Positions 16,311 to 23,245 of a stretch of DNA of 64,000 nucleotides are shown piece by piece. The stretch's first letter is position 1. Each line of letters opens with the position of its first letter. The stretch is from SIG307 sp045596385. GTDB taxonomy: Bacteria; Bacillota; Clostridia; Lachnospirales; Lachnospiraceae. Made by a program: the position numbers and the translations under genes. The notes under the pieces were generated by a model, which was not told the origin of the DNA, did not search any database, and worked only from the letters and a program-made list of their open reading frames with translations. Where the stretch lies: positions 1 through 64,000 of the forward strand of contig JAZOCC010000021.1 in the NCBI GenBank assembly GCA_045596385.1. Reading direction: 5' to 3'.

Positions 16311-17867
16311 TTATAAGAGCGGGAAAATATCCAACTCAAAGTTCACGTTTTCGCGGTTTCCCTTGCGATTCGGCGTATCCTTCTGATAGGTGGCTGAGCG
16401 GAGTACCTGCTTTAATAAGTCGTTCTTTGCTTGTGCGCTTTCTGTTATAGGGTAAGCGTGCAGCACTTCTTTTACCAGAGGAAGGAACCCGGTGCGGATC
16501 CGTTGCACATCGGCAGCGGCATCATAATCCTTCTGAAGCTTCATAATGTTTTCTTCGCAGACATCGATTTGCTTGTTCAGAAGCTGTTGTCTGCTCTTAA
16601 AGATTTCCGGAGTATAAAGCCCCTGTTCCAAAAGGTCATAGGTATTTAATAACTGAGATTCGAAGGCCTCCTTGCGTGCCTGCTCTGCCTTCAGAGCTTC
16701 GTACTTTGCATTCAGAGAAGCCGGAAGGTGCGGTATCGGAAGCTGAAGCTCGTATTCCTTGCACCAATCGTCGAGAGAGCGGAGCAGTTCCGTTTCAATG
16801 ATGTGGATTGGTGAGGAAATATTCTTGCATCCACGGGCCGGACATTTGAGCGTTGCAACAGGATTGTGGCTTCCGGTACCGAGGCGTGTCATGAGCTGTC
16901 CGCACTTCTTGCAGTACACGATGCCGGCAAGGGGATTTTGTAGTTCACGAGTCGGAGATACCATGCTCAAACGATTCTCCTTCAGATACTTTGCAGCGAG
17001 GTGGAAGGTAAAATCATCTATGATAGGTTCATGGAGACCGTCGGAGAGGATGTATTCCCCGTTCTTATGCCTGGTCTTTACCATGCGTCCGTTCTCGTAG
17101 TTCTTTGTTTCTTTCTTATATCCCCAGCGAATTTTTCCGATATAGACCGGGTTCGTTAAGATATCCCGGATGCTGTCCTTAGCCCACTTGCCACCGTTGC
17201 GTGGTGGGACGTTCATTTCATCCAGACGTGCGGCGATGGTAAAGGTACCGACACGTTCTCCGTCCTCACTCCGGGTGTACATCTCGAATATCATCCGGAC
17301 AATCTCAGCTTCTTCCGGAACAATCTCCAAGGAATAACCGGTGTCGTTCGTAAGCTTTACTTTCCGGTACCCGTACGGAGCAGTGGAAGCAATAAACTTT
17401 CCTTCCTTTACGGCAGCCTGACGGCCCGCATCCAGACGGCGCCGGATGGTTTTATACTCCCGGCGGGACATGAACAGTCCGAACTCAAAATACTCTTCGT
17501 CAAACTCATTGTCCGGGTCGTATATCTTGGCCGGAGTAATAATCTTGGTACCACCACGCTTGAAGGACTTGGCCACCTGTCCCTGGTCCATGGTATCACC
17601 ACGGGCAAGACGTTCCACCTCAACGACAAAGACACCGTCCCACATACCGGCTTCTACCTGACGGAGCAGTTTCTGCATGACCGGACGTGCCGCAATTGTT
17701 TCGCCGGAGACAATCTCCCGGAAGAAATTCTCCGCCGGAAGATCAATGTGCATCCGTTCCGCCAATTCTTCGATGCGCTTCTGGTGACGGGCAAGGGTTT
17801 CACCTTCTCCGCGGGACTCGGCTTCCATATCGGCGCGGGATTTTCTGAGATAAGCACAGTAAGGCAT
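16311..17867 (-). CDS. Large serine recombinase (phage integrase)
   Basis: A 518-residue site-specific recombinase. Residues 1-150 are the resolvase domain, with the catalytic Ser in YLRKSRAD (Ser10) and VEVERLARGD holding further active-site residues. A Recombinase domain follows (about 165-290, APYGYRKVKL...YIGKIRWG), then a zinc ribbon CKKCG...CPARGC (about 318-345), and a coiled coil (about 380-455) of the type that controls integration versus excision. It starts beside attL and reads toward it, ending 22 bases from the phage arm. It is the only recombinase in the element and is expected to insert it into and cut it out of sleL. Excision would need a directionality factor, not identified. 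Start preceded by AAAGGAG. Confidence 0.93.
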   Translation of the reverse strand: MPYCAYLRKSRADMEAESRGEGETLARHQKRIEELAERMHIDLPAENFFREIVSGETIAARPVMQKLLRQVEAGMWDGVFVVEVERLARGDTMDQGQVAKSFKRGGTKIITPAKIYDPDNEFDEEYFEFGLFMSRREYKTIRRRLDAGRQAAVKEGKFIASTAPYGYRKVKLTNDTGYSLEIVPEEAEIVRMIFEMYTRSEDGERVGTFTIAARLDEMNVPPRNGGKWAKDSIRDILTNPVYIGKIRWGYKKETKNYENGRMVKTRHKNGEYILSDGLHEPIIDDFTFHLAAKYLKENRLSMVSPTRELQNPLAGIVYCKKCGQLMTRLGTGSHNPVATLKCPARGCKNISSPIHIIETELLRSLDDWCKEYELQLPIPHLPASLNAKYEALKAEQARKEAFESQLLNTYDLLEQGLYTPEIFKSRQQLLNKQIDVCEENIMKLQKDYDAAADVQRIRTGFLPLVKEVLHAYPITESAQAKNDLLKQVLRSATYQKDTPNRKGNRENVNFELDIFPLL

Positions 17868-17894
17868 AAAAATAGCACTCCTTTCTTAAAATGC

Positions 17895-17923
17895 GTGACA
17901 TTTTACGGCGGAAGTGCTATAAT
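17895..17923 (+). promoter_or_regulatory. Promoter divergent from the recombinase gene
   Basis: GTGACA (17895-17900), 17 bases, TATAAT (17918-17923). The -10 box lies inside an inverted repeat GGAAGTGC (17910-17917)/GCACTTCC (17942-17949), which could be an operator for this promoter and the recombinase on the other strand. Confidence 0.7.
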
Positions 17924-17929
17924 ACAAGT

Positions 17930-17996
17930 GAAGAGAGTATGGCACTTCCAAGTGTCAGTATGGTTAGGCTCCGGTGTTACCGCACCGGGGCTTTTT
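17930..17996 (+). ncRNA. Candidate phage small RNA of about 67 nt with terminator
   Basis: A transcript from the promoter at 17895-17923 would start near 17930 and meet a strong terminator at once: stem GCTCCGGTG/CGCACCGGGGC (17968-17991) followed by five U residues (17992-17996). Its 5' part holds a second small hairpin GGCACTT/AAGTGTC. A weak 34-codon frame from ATG 17939 runs through the terminator with no good ribosome site, so an RNA product seems likelier. It points toward the 3' end of the TM2-protein gene. Confidence 0.5.
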
Positions 17997-17999
17997 GTT

Positions 18000-18458
18000 T
18001 TATAAAGCTAAGATTGCGACTACTTCCGGAAGAATAACATACCGGGCAATCACAAAAATGACAAACGAAAAGAAAATAATCCATGCATTTGTGTTTGCGA
18101 TGGCCTTTTCTTTTACGCTGAGGAAAAGACCGGACTCTTCGCGGGTCCCCTTGCTGATGAGTAGCTTATTTTTGCCATCAAAGAAGGATTCGTTTTTCAG
18201 TGCGAATAAATCATATAATACAGCCACCACAACAAGAAGAAAGGCGATAATAGAGATATAGGAGCTGTAGATTACACTTAACCCTAAATCCTCCAAGAGG
18301 TTAAAAAGAAACGCAACGCTACCGAAAAGCAGATATACAGTTCCGGAAATCCATTTTCCTACATAGAAGCGATGCATACCGAAAGTTCCCCAACATAATG
18401 CCAAAACAACGGCAACAAGTTCATTCTTATCACTAGCATCCTCTTTCTCAACTATCAT
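18000..18458 (-). CDS. TM2-domain membrane protein
   Basis: A 152-residue membrane protein. Residues about 12-60 form a TM2 domain: VAVVLALCWGTFGMHRFYVGK, with the Gly-x-x-Gly-x-His-Arg-Phe-Tyr core, and a second helix LLFGSVAFLFNLL. Two further hydrophobic helices lie near 65-85 and 125-150. TM2 proteins are small membrane proteins of unknown biochemical role, often carried on phages and conjugative elements. It lies between the recombinase and the lysogeny switch on the minus strand, so it may be expressed in the lysogen and be a moron. GGGGGA precedes the start. Confidence 0.8.
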   Translation of the reverse strand: MIVEKEDASDKNELVAVVLALCWGTFGMHRFYVGKWISGTVYLLFGSVAFLFNLLEDLGLSVIYSSYISIIAFLLVVVAVLYDLFALKNESFFDGKNKLLISKGTREESGLFLSVKEKAIANTNAWIIFFSFVIFVIARYVILPEVVAILAL

Positions 18459-18609
18459 ACTATTCCCCCATTCCTTTGTAAATACTAAATCTGCATCGTG
18501 AGTTTAAGTACCTTCATATACTGTAATAATATCACTTTTATAATTGTAAATCAATATATCCTTCGTTTTTTGTGAAATACTATTTTTAAAAAAATCGAAG
18601 GAGGAACAT

Positions 18610-18825
18610 ATGGCAACAGTAATTTACCATCTGGCGGAGGTGGCAGAGAAGAAAAACATATCGTTAAGTGAGATTGCGCGGAGGGCGCAGATGTCCAAGA
18701 GTTACGCATCGTATATCGCCCGGAACCGGATCCACCCATCGCTGTATATGCTGGTCCAGATAGCGGAGGCGTTGGACGTGCCGGTTGAGGAGCTGTATAC
18801 CGTTCTATATCATGAACGGTCGTAA
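18610..18825 (+). CDS. Small Cro/C1-type helix-turn-helix regulator
   Basis: A 71-residue protein that is almost entirely one XRE-type helix-turn-helix: SLSEIARRAQMSKSYASYIARNRIHPSLYMLVQIAEALDVPVEEL (about 18-62). AAGGAGGAA precedes the start. It is divergent from the TM2 gene and lies outside the main repressor/operator region, so it could control the recombinase region rather than the lytic switch; that is inference from position. Confidence 0.8.
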   Translation: MATVIYHLAEVAEKKNISLSEIARRAQMSKSYASYIARNRIHPSLYMLVQIAEALDVPVEELYTVLYHERS

Positions 18826-18904
18826 GTATTGCAATTTTAGGCGAAAGAGCTTAGAATGTATAACAAAGAAGCGAAGCGTTTTAAACAAAACGGAGGATGA
18901 ACGT

Positions 18905-19057
18905 ATGAAGGAGAAGAAAAACGAGAGAATCGAAGAAAAAAAGAATTGCTATAGGGCAAGTAACATCCGGATGATCCGGGAGATAAAGTCTGAGACATCT
19001 CAGAAACGTATCAACATGTTGGTGACGCATTGTTACCTGAAGGAGGCCGACAGTTAA
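18905..19057 (+). CDS. Small basic hypothetical protein
   Basis: A 50-residue, highly charged protein (MKEKKNERIEEKKN start) with no recognised domain. The ATG at 18905 has GGAGG eight bases upstream, so it is likely translated; an upstream extension from 18785 overlaps the HTH gene and has no ribosome site. Its stop codon lies inside the shared terminator with the convergent membrane-protein gene. Being small, basic and near the recombinase, it is one possible recombination directionality factor, but nothing in the sequence proves it. Confidence 0.55.
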   Translation: MKEKKNERIEEKKNCYRASNIRMIREIKSETSQKRINMLVTHCYLKEADS

Positions 19058-19069
19058 TCTGTCGGCCTC
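19043..19069. terminator. Bidirectional terminator between convergent small genes
   Basis: GAGGCCGACAG-TTAAT-CTGTCGGCCTC, 11 perfect pairs; the stop codons of both flanking genes lie in the loop. Confidence 0.75.
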
Positions 19070-19245
19070 TCATCGTGGGGGTCAGGGAGTTGTTGTGTAT
19101 CGTTCTTCTCTTTGTCGGAGACTATCAAAGAAGCTAAGGATATGAGAAGAAGGAAGATGATGGTGGCTCCCAGACTGCCCCAGCCAAGAGCGAGGGCGAT
19201 GATAAACGACAATATGGCTATGAGTAAAAAGAGTAATCCAGTCAT
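19054..19245 (-). CDS. Small two-helix membrane protein of the lysogeny module
   Basis: A 63-residue protein with hydrophobic helices at about 2-21 and 24-44 and a charged tail ending DPHDERPTD. AAGGAGG is well placed before the ATG. A promoter of its own (19293-19321, minus) suggests expression in the lysogen. Such proteins in this position often act in superinfection exclusion, but no family was recognised. Confidence 0.65.
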   Translation of the reverse strand: MTGLLFLLIAILSFIIALALGWGSLGATIIFLLLISLASLIVSDKEKNDTQQLPDPHDERPTD

Positions 19246-19292
19246 GTAAGCACCTCCTTGCGTTTTATTTACAAATGATTTAATCTAAATAG

Positions 19293-19321
19293 ATAATAAC
19301 ACAAGAAAGGTTTTAATGCAA
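19293..19321 (-). promoter_or_regulatory. Promoter of the small membrane-protein gene
   Basis: On the minus strand TTGCAT (19316-19321), 17 bases, TATTAT (19293-19298), about 50 bases before the start codon. Confidence 0.6.
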
Positions 19322-19348
19322 TAGACAAAATAAAAAGAAGGCTGACAG

Positions 19349-19741
19349 TCAGACGCTGTCGCCTTCTTCCTTTTTGTCTGCGGTTATTTCGTTCCAGTAG
19401 TCTATGATCCGTTCTACTGCTGCAAGGTCTTCCTCGGTGAATTTGGCCAGGAGTCGGAAGCAGTTCTTGTGGAACTCATTCTCTCCGGTCATTATCCGGT
19501 CAATCATTCCCATAATCTCCATATCCGGTTCCATGAACATTTCACCCAGCTCATCCACCAACCAGGCGTAGTTTACATTGAACTCCCGGCAGATTGCTTT
19601 GGTCAATGCTTCAGTAAGAAGACGATTGCCATTTTCGATGTTTGAAATGGTAGCCTTTGATACTCCAAGTCTCTCACCGAATTTGTCCAGCGTGAGGTCG
19701 AGAGACTTACGGATTGATTTTACACGTTCGCCTTGTGTCAT
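19349..19741 (-). CDS. CI-like lysogeny repressor, XRE family
   Basis: A 130-residue regulator. Residues about 3-60 are a helix-turn-helix (KSLDLTLDKFGERLGVSKATISNIENGNRLLTEALTKAICREF); the rest is a helical tail of the kind seen in short clostridial phage repressors, with no peptidase domain. The start is ATG at 19741, because AGGAGG lies 8 bases upstream and overlaps the alternative GTG at 19750. It is divergent from the early promoter, and the gap between them carries three matching 15-bp operators, so it should be the repressor that holds the lytic genes silent. Confidence 0.85.
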   Translation of the reverse strand: MTQGERVKSIRKSLDLTLDKFGERLGVSKATISNIENGNRLLTEALTKAICREFNVNYAWLVDELGEMFMEPDMEIMGMIDRIMTGENEFHKNCFRLLAKFTEEDLAAVERIIDYWNEITADKKEEGDSV

Positions 19742-19763
19742 GAATATCACCTCCTGTAATCAT

Positions 19764-19868
19764 AGAATACCACGTGGACGGAACAATGTCAACAAAAAAA
19801 GTTTTCAAATGAAACAAAAAGGTGTTGACAAAGTTTCGTAACGAGAATATAATGTATTCAAACGAAAC
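19764..19868. promoter_or_regulatory. Lysogeny switch: divergent promoters and three 15-bp operators
   Basis: Minus promoter for the repressor: TTGACA (19787-19792), 17 bases, TATTCT (19764-19769). Plus early promoter: TTGACA (19825-19830), 17 bases, TATAAT (19848-19853). Three related sites of the form GTTTC-N5-GAAAC: O1 GTTTTCAAATGAAAC (19801-19815), O2 GTTTCGTAACGAGAA (19833-19847, inside the early promoter spacer) and O3 GTATTCAAACGAAAC (19854-19868, at the start site). O2 and O3 centres are 21 bp apart, two helical turns. Bound repressor would block the early promoter. Confidence 0.85.
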
Positions 19869-19912
19869 AAATCAGGCGTTACAGAAAACAAATGGAAGGA
19901 GGGAAGAGGGGG

Positions 19913-20149
19913 ATGCGAAGCAAAAAAGAAAAACCGCGTTTCACCATTGAGGTAGTGTTAGCGGTTTTACTTCTTAATTTGTTTCTGAATTTTTACTTTG
20001 ACCATCAAAGATATCATCAGATGCAGACCCAGTATCGGGAGCAACTTCGGATTCAACAGGAACAGATATCTCTGCTGTATCAGACATCGGAGGAGTTGAC
20101 TCAGGGGTTGGAGCTGGTGACGGATTGGATTCGGAATCATCCAAAATAG
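19913..20149 (+). CDS. Small membrane-anchored coiled-coil protein, first early gene
   Basis: A 78-residue protein with one N-terminal helix (VVLAVLLLNLFLNFYF, about 14-30) and a coiled-coil-like tail (QMQTQYREQLRIQQEQISLLYQ). It is the first gene after the early promoter. The ATG at 19913 has a strong GGAGGGAAGAGG upstream; the frame from 19892 has none. Its 3' end overlaps, tail to tail by 176 bases, the gene on the other strand, so both cannot be freely changed. No family recognised. Confidence 0.6.
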   Translation: MRSKKEKPRFTIEVVLAVLLLNLFLNFYFDHQRYHQMQTQYREQLRIQQEQISLLYQTSEELTQGLELVTDWIRNHPK

Positions 20150-20714
20150 TGAGGAGTTCTTCGCAAAGTAGTGCGACATGGTCCCGCTGTTCCTCCATGA
20201 GGCGTAATTCTTCCTCCATAATTTGAAGCTCTTTTTGCTGAAGGGCGTCCGTACGGCGTGAATCTATTGCAGAGGTGAGCATTCCCAACATGGTAAATAA
20301 AAGAGACAGAATGGCAATCACATCTTGAACGGTGAATCGTTTGTTTGTGATACCCTCCGAAACAGCAACAGAGGGACATTCCGGTTCTTCTATAACTTCC
20401 GGAGTGGCGGGAATATCTAAAAATTCGGGAAGGGTAGTATCAAGAAGGGAAACCATTTCCTGTAATGCTTGCAGATGTTCAATCTGGGGAATAAGTTTTG
20501 TAACCAAACCTTCGCGCATCTGCTCCAAGGTATCGATGCAATGTACTATTGATGCCGAGGCGAACATGACTGAGTTTGAGAATTTCAGATATTGTTCTCC
20601 TATTTGGGACATGCGCTCAAATATGCGGTTGTAGGTTTCAACCGGTTTTGAAAGGTTCTGTAGTAACTGTTCATAGCGAGCAGCAAGAGAGAGGAAATTG
20701 TTATAGGGAGCCAT
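19974..20714 (-). CDS. Coiled-coil membrane protein, possible phage moron
   Basis: A 246-residue protein with helical, coiled-coil-like N-terminal half (residues about 5-105), one hydrophobic helix (VQDVIAILSLLFTMLGML, about 130-147), a second charged coiled coil (about 150-190), and a Pro/Ser/Glu-rich acidic tail. Start at 20714 has GGAGG 8 bases upstream. It lies on the minus strand within the plus-strand early operon, which is typical of genes expressed from the lysogen for host benefit or phage exclusion. No family was recognised; function unknown. Confidence 0.65.
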   Translation of the reverse strand: MAPYNNFLSLAARYEQLLQNLSKPVETYNRIFERMSQIGEQYLKFSNSVMFASASIVHCIDTLEQMREGLVTKLIPQIEHLQALQEMVSLLDTTLPEFLDIPATPEVIEEPECPSVAVSEGITNKRFTVQDVIAILSLLFTMLGMLTSAIDSRRTDALQQKELQIMEEELRLMEEQRDHVALLCEELLTILDDSESNPSPAPTPESTPPMSDTAEISVPVESEVAPDTGSASDDIFDGQSKNSETN

Positions 20715-20817
20715 GGCAAAAACCTCCAAAGCGAGTACTCGGCTCTGGCGGGAGCCTGTACCTACAGTATAGCAGAGAGTTTAGAAAAAGTCAACCAAAG
20801 AGAAAGGGGTGAGATAT

Positions 20818-20973
20818 ATGAAGAGTGAAAAGAAAGATTTTATTGAAAGAATCATGGACAAGGCGCAGAAGCTTGCGCCGGAGGGAAAAGACTTCGTTGC
20901 CGGTTACATCCTTGGTAAGGAGCATGAGCGCGAAGAGCAGGAAAAGAGAAAGGTAGTAGAGCAGACCGCCTAA
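20818..20973 (+). CDS. Small phage early protein
   Basis: A 51-residue hydrophilic protein (MKSEKKDFIERIMDKAQKLA start, GYILGKEHEREEQEKR near the end) too short for most gene callers. The ATG at 20818 has AAAGGGGTGAG upstream. A terminator hairpin overlaps its stop codon. It resembles short helical proteins in many clostridial prophages; role unknown. Confidence 0.6.
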   Translation: MKSEKKDFIERIMDKAQKLAPEGKDFVAGYILGKEHEREEQEKRKVVEQTA

Positions 20974-20984
20974 AGGCGGTCTGC
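20961..20984 (+). terminator. Hairpin at the end of the small early gene
   Basis: GCAGACCGCC-TAAA-GGCGGTCTGC, 10 perfect pairs, with the TAA stop in the loop. No U tract follows, so it may protect or process the early transcript rather than end it. Confidence 0.55.
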
Positions 20985-21034
20985 GAATAGGACAATTTTC
21001 TCTACTCATAGGATGAAGCAAGGAGGTGAATTGT

Positions 21035-21244
21035 ATGGCGGTAGTGAAGGTATACCACGACCCGGGCCATGCGCTGGTCCGGGTACACGATGATTATATA
21101 CAGCCGCCGGAAGTGCGGGAACAGCTGTTGGCGAATATCGCCCGAATGACATATGACATTATGTTCCAGGCGGAGCTAAAGAAAATCCGGGCAGAGGAGG
21201 AAGCAAAGAAGAATTGCACCGGTGCAACCACAAAGGAGGAATAG
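21035..21244 (+). CDS. Small hypothetical phage protein
   Basis: A 69-residue protein (MAVVKVYHDPGHALVRVHDDY start) with no recognised domain. AGGAGGTG precedes the ATG at 21035. It contains one of four copies of the TTGCACCGGTGCAA palindrome, coded here as Asn-Cys-Thr-Gly-Ala-Thr. Confidence 0.6.
   Translation: MAVVKVYHDPGHALVRVHDDYIQPPEVREQLLANIARMTYDIMFQAELKKIRAEEEAKKNCTGATTKEE
21214..21227. repeat. TTGCACCGGTGCAA palindrome, copy 1
   Basis: Perfect 14-bp palindrome inside a small early gene; the same site recurs at 27290, 37473 and (one change) 45933. Confidence 0.8.
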
Positions 21245-21245
21245 T

Positions 21246-21419
21246 ATGCAGCAGAAGGAATTCGGTTTATTTGAGTGTTACATCATGGCGGCGTGCCGTG
21301 GCATGAAGGCAATCATCAATAACGGAGAACTGGAAGGATTTACGAAGGAGAATGACAATGGAGTACAAATTCAAGAAAATCATCACGAAGCCGTGCGGAT
21401 GGTGCCGGAAGGAATTTAA
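21246..21419 (+). CDS. Small hypothetical phage protein
   Basis: A 57-residue protein, MQQKEFGLFECYIMAACRGM start. AAAGGAGG precedes the ATG. Its end overlaps the next gene by about 60 bases, as expected in a packed early operon. No family recognised. Confidence 0.5.
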   Translation: MQQKEFGLFECYIMAACRGMKAIINNGELEGFTKENDNGVQIQENHHEAVRMVPEGI

Positions 21420-21651
21420 GACGGGCCGGGATAACGAGATTTACTGTAGTGAGGAGTGTAAAAAGGAAAAGAGGAAAGAGAACTACAGGAATCATATGGC
21501 GCGTATGAAGCTGTTGAAAGAGCAGGAACCGGTACCGGAGAAGAAAGGTATGAGTGAGCTTGCGAGGATCAATGCGAAAGCACGTGCCGCCGGTATGAGC
21601 TACGGACAGTATGACCTTGCACTTCGGTTGGGGAGGGTGGCCAATGGATAG
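21358..21651 (+). CDS. Small zinc-finger-like phage protein
   Basis: A 97-residue basic protein with Cys-Gly-Trp-Cys near residue 13 and YCSEECKKEK near 29-38, a CxxC...CxxxC pattern that could bind one zinc. The C-terminal half ends SYGQYDLALRLGR. The ATG at 21358 is chosen over 21352 because the GGAG upstream is then 7 bases away. A DNA- or RNA-binding role is possible but unproved. Confidence 0.6.
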   Translation: MEYKFKKIITKPCGWCRKEFKTGRDNEIYCSEECKKEKRKENYRNHMARMKLLKEQEPVPEKKGMSELARINAKARAAGMSYGQYDLALRLGRVANG

Positions 21652-21940
21652 AGATGAATTATTTGCATCAGCCATGAGCTGTGTAGGTCCGCCGCCGGAG
21701 TCCGTGGTGATTGCAACCGAAGAGAAGGCGAATAACCGCTATACCTTCTGGAAGGATAGCGAAGGGCAGATTTGGTATACGTCCGAACGGACAGAGGTGT
21801 TTGATGCAGAAATGCAGGAGGCAGCGAAACGCCGAAAGGCAGAAAAAAGAAAAACCTCCGATGCATCCCGCGAAGAAGCATCGGAGGAACCTGTTATGCG
21901 AAACACATTAACAGACAAACACAAGAAGAGTATAGCATAA
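21644..21940 (+). CDS. Hypothetical early protein with an internal RNA hairpin
   Basis: A 98-residue protein, MDRDELFASAMSCVGPPPES start, Lys/Arg/Glu-rich at the C-terminus. It overlaps the previous gene by 8 bases (ATGGATAG). The coding sequence contains a perfect 10-bp hairpin at 21855-21887. No family recognised. Confidence 0.55.
   Translation: MDRDELFASAMSCVGPPPESVVIATEEKANNRYTFWKDSEGQIWYTSERTEVFDAEMQEAAKRRKAEKRKTSDASREEASEEPVMRNTLTDKHKKSIA
21855..21887 (+). other. Hairpin inside the coding sequence
   Basis: CCTCCGATGC (21855-21864) pairs perfectly with GCATCGGAGG (21878-21887) within the C-terminal coding part of the gene. No U tract follows. Confidence 0.6.
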
Positions 21941-22024
21941 CAGGCGGTTTTCGTCAAGTTTTTAGGACGGGCGGACAAGCCCTTTCGTAACACTATTAGT
22001 ATATTAAAGTTAGGTGAAACCGCT

Positions 22025-22819
22025 ATGGGGTACATAAGAGAGATATGGAGGTTCCTGAATTCCACGGAGTATGAGTATAAGTTCGTGGGGAAGTATGGAG
22101 CCAAAGGTGAGAAACGGGGGAAGAGGGAGAAGCCCACCCCCGAGCAGATAAAAAAACAGAACCAGCGTAACCGGGAGAACCGGGTGAGGAGATTAATCAA
22201 AATGAATTTCCACCCGAATGACCTGTGGGTGACGCTGAAATATCCGGCGGGGGTGCGGAAGCCCATGGGAGAGGTCAAAAAGGACTTCCGTGACTTTCTG
22301 GCAGCCATGCGCCGGGAGTATAAAAAACGGGGTGAGCCCTTCAAGTACATTTACCGGATGGAGATCGGTGAGCGGGGCGGCATCCACATTCACATCCTGG
22401 TGAACCGACTGCGGGGGACTCCGGACACGGATATCATCGTCCAGACGAAATGGAGTCATGGTCGGGCTAATTATGTGAGTATCCATGAGGCGGGAGGTTA
22501 TAAGGACCTGGCGGCGTATATCGTGAAACAGCCCACGGAGGAAATCGAAGGGCAGCTGTCATTATTCCCACCGGAGGAGCAGAAGGTACTGTGTAGTTAT
22601 AATTCCTCCCGGAATCTGATCCGGCCGGAACCGGAGCGCACGGAGTACAAGGTACGTACCGTGAGAAAGCTGGTAGAGGAAGGACCGGTACCGGAGGAAG
22701 GATATTTCATTGATGTGGACTCCGTCCGGTGCGGCGTGAATCCGTATACCGGCATGAGCTACCTGCACTATACGGAGTGCCGGATAAAGGAGATTCATCA
22801 CCGGGAGGAAGGAGGATAA
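22025..22819 (+). CDS. HUH rolling-circle replication initiator
   Basis: A 264-residue protein with a replication-initiator pattern: LWVTLKYP (about 68-75, motif 1), GGIHIHILVNR (about 119-129, the His-hydrophobic-His metal motif) and YKDLAAYIVKQ (about 160-170, motif 3 with the candidate nicking tyrosine). This is the Rep/HUH endonuclease fold, which nicks one strand at the origin and stays joined to the 5' end. No helicase, primase or polymerase gene was seen nearby, so the phage probably relies on this protein and host replication enzymes. The 84-base gap before it may hold the origin, but no clear nick-site hairpin was recognised. Confidence 0.78.
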   Translation: MGYIREIWRFLNSTEYEYKFVGKYGAKGEKRGKREKPTPEQIKKQNQRNRENRVRRLIKMNFHPNDLWVTLKYPAGVRKPMGEVKKDFRDFLAAMRREYKKRGEPFKYIYRMEIGERGGIHIHILVNRLRGTPDTDIIVQTKWSHGRANYVSIHEAGGYKDLAAYIVKQPTEEIEGQLSLFPPEEQKVLCSYNSSRNLIRPEPERTEYKVRTVRKLVEEGPVPEEGYFIDVDSVRCGVNPYTGMSYLHYTECRIKEIHHREEGG

Positions 22820-22820
22820 G

Positions 22821-23243
22821 ATGCAACACGTAAACATCTATACGGCATCGGGCATCCGTTCTCCGAGAGCCGGGAACGGTACCGCCGGATACATATTGGA
22901 GGTTATGACCCAAAACGGACCGGCGACATTGACGAAAACCGCAGAAATACTAAATGCGACGGCGAATCAGTCGGAGCTTCGAATCCTCAATATGGCCCTT
23001 GCCCGACTGACAAAAAAGTGCAGTCTGGCCATCCATACCGAGAGCGGTTACGTGGCAGCGGGGATAGAAGAACTGGCCCGGTGGCAGGAAAACGGTTGGA
23101 AGACGTCCCGAGGGACGGATGTTGCGAATAAGGAAGAGTGGCAGGAAACCGCAGAATTACTAAATGGACATGCGTTTTCGGTCACTACGGAAAATCATGA
23201 ATACAGAGCGTGGCTTCGGAGTGAGGTCACGAGGAAGGAGTAA
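22821..23243 (+). CDS. RNase H-like protein with altered catalytic residues
   Basis: A 140-residue protein that follows the RNase HI order: VNIYTASG (strand 1), SELRILNMALARL (helix with Glu), CSLAIHTESGYVAAGIEE, then WKTSRG..VANKEEWQ and a HEYRAWLR end. In active RNase HI the first motif carries Asp and the third is TDSxYV; here they read YTAS and TES, so two metal-binding Asp are changed. It may bind RNA/DNA hybrids without cutting, or use shifted residues. Adjacent to the HUH initiator, it may act in phage replication. Confidence 0.65.
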   Translation: MQHVNIYTASGIRSPRAGNGTAGYILEVMTQNGPATLTKTAEILNATANQSELRILNMALARLTKKCSLAIHTESGYVAAGIEELARWQENGWKTSRGTDVANKEEWQETAELLNGHAFSVTTENHEYRAWLRSEVTRKE

Positions 23244-23245
23244 GG

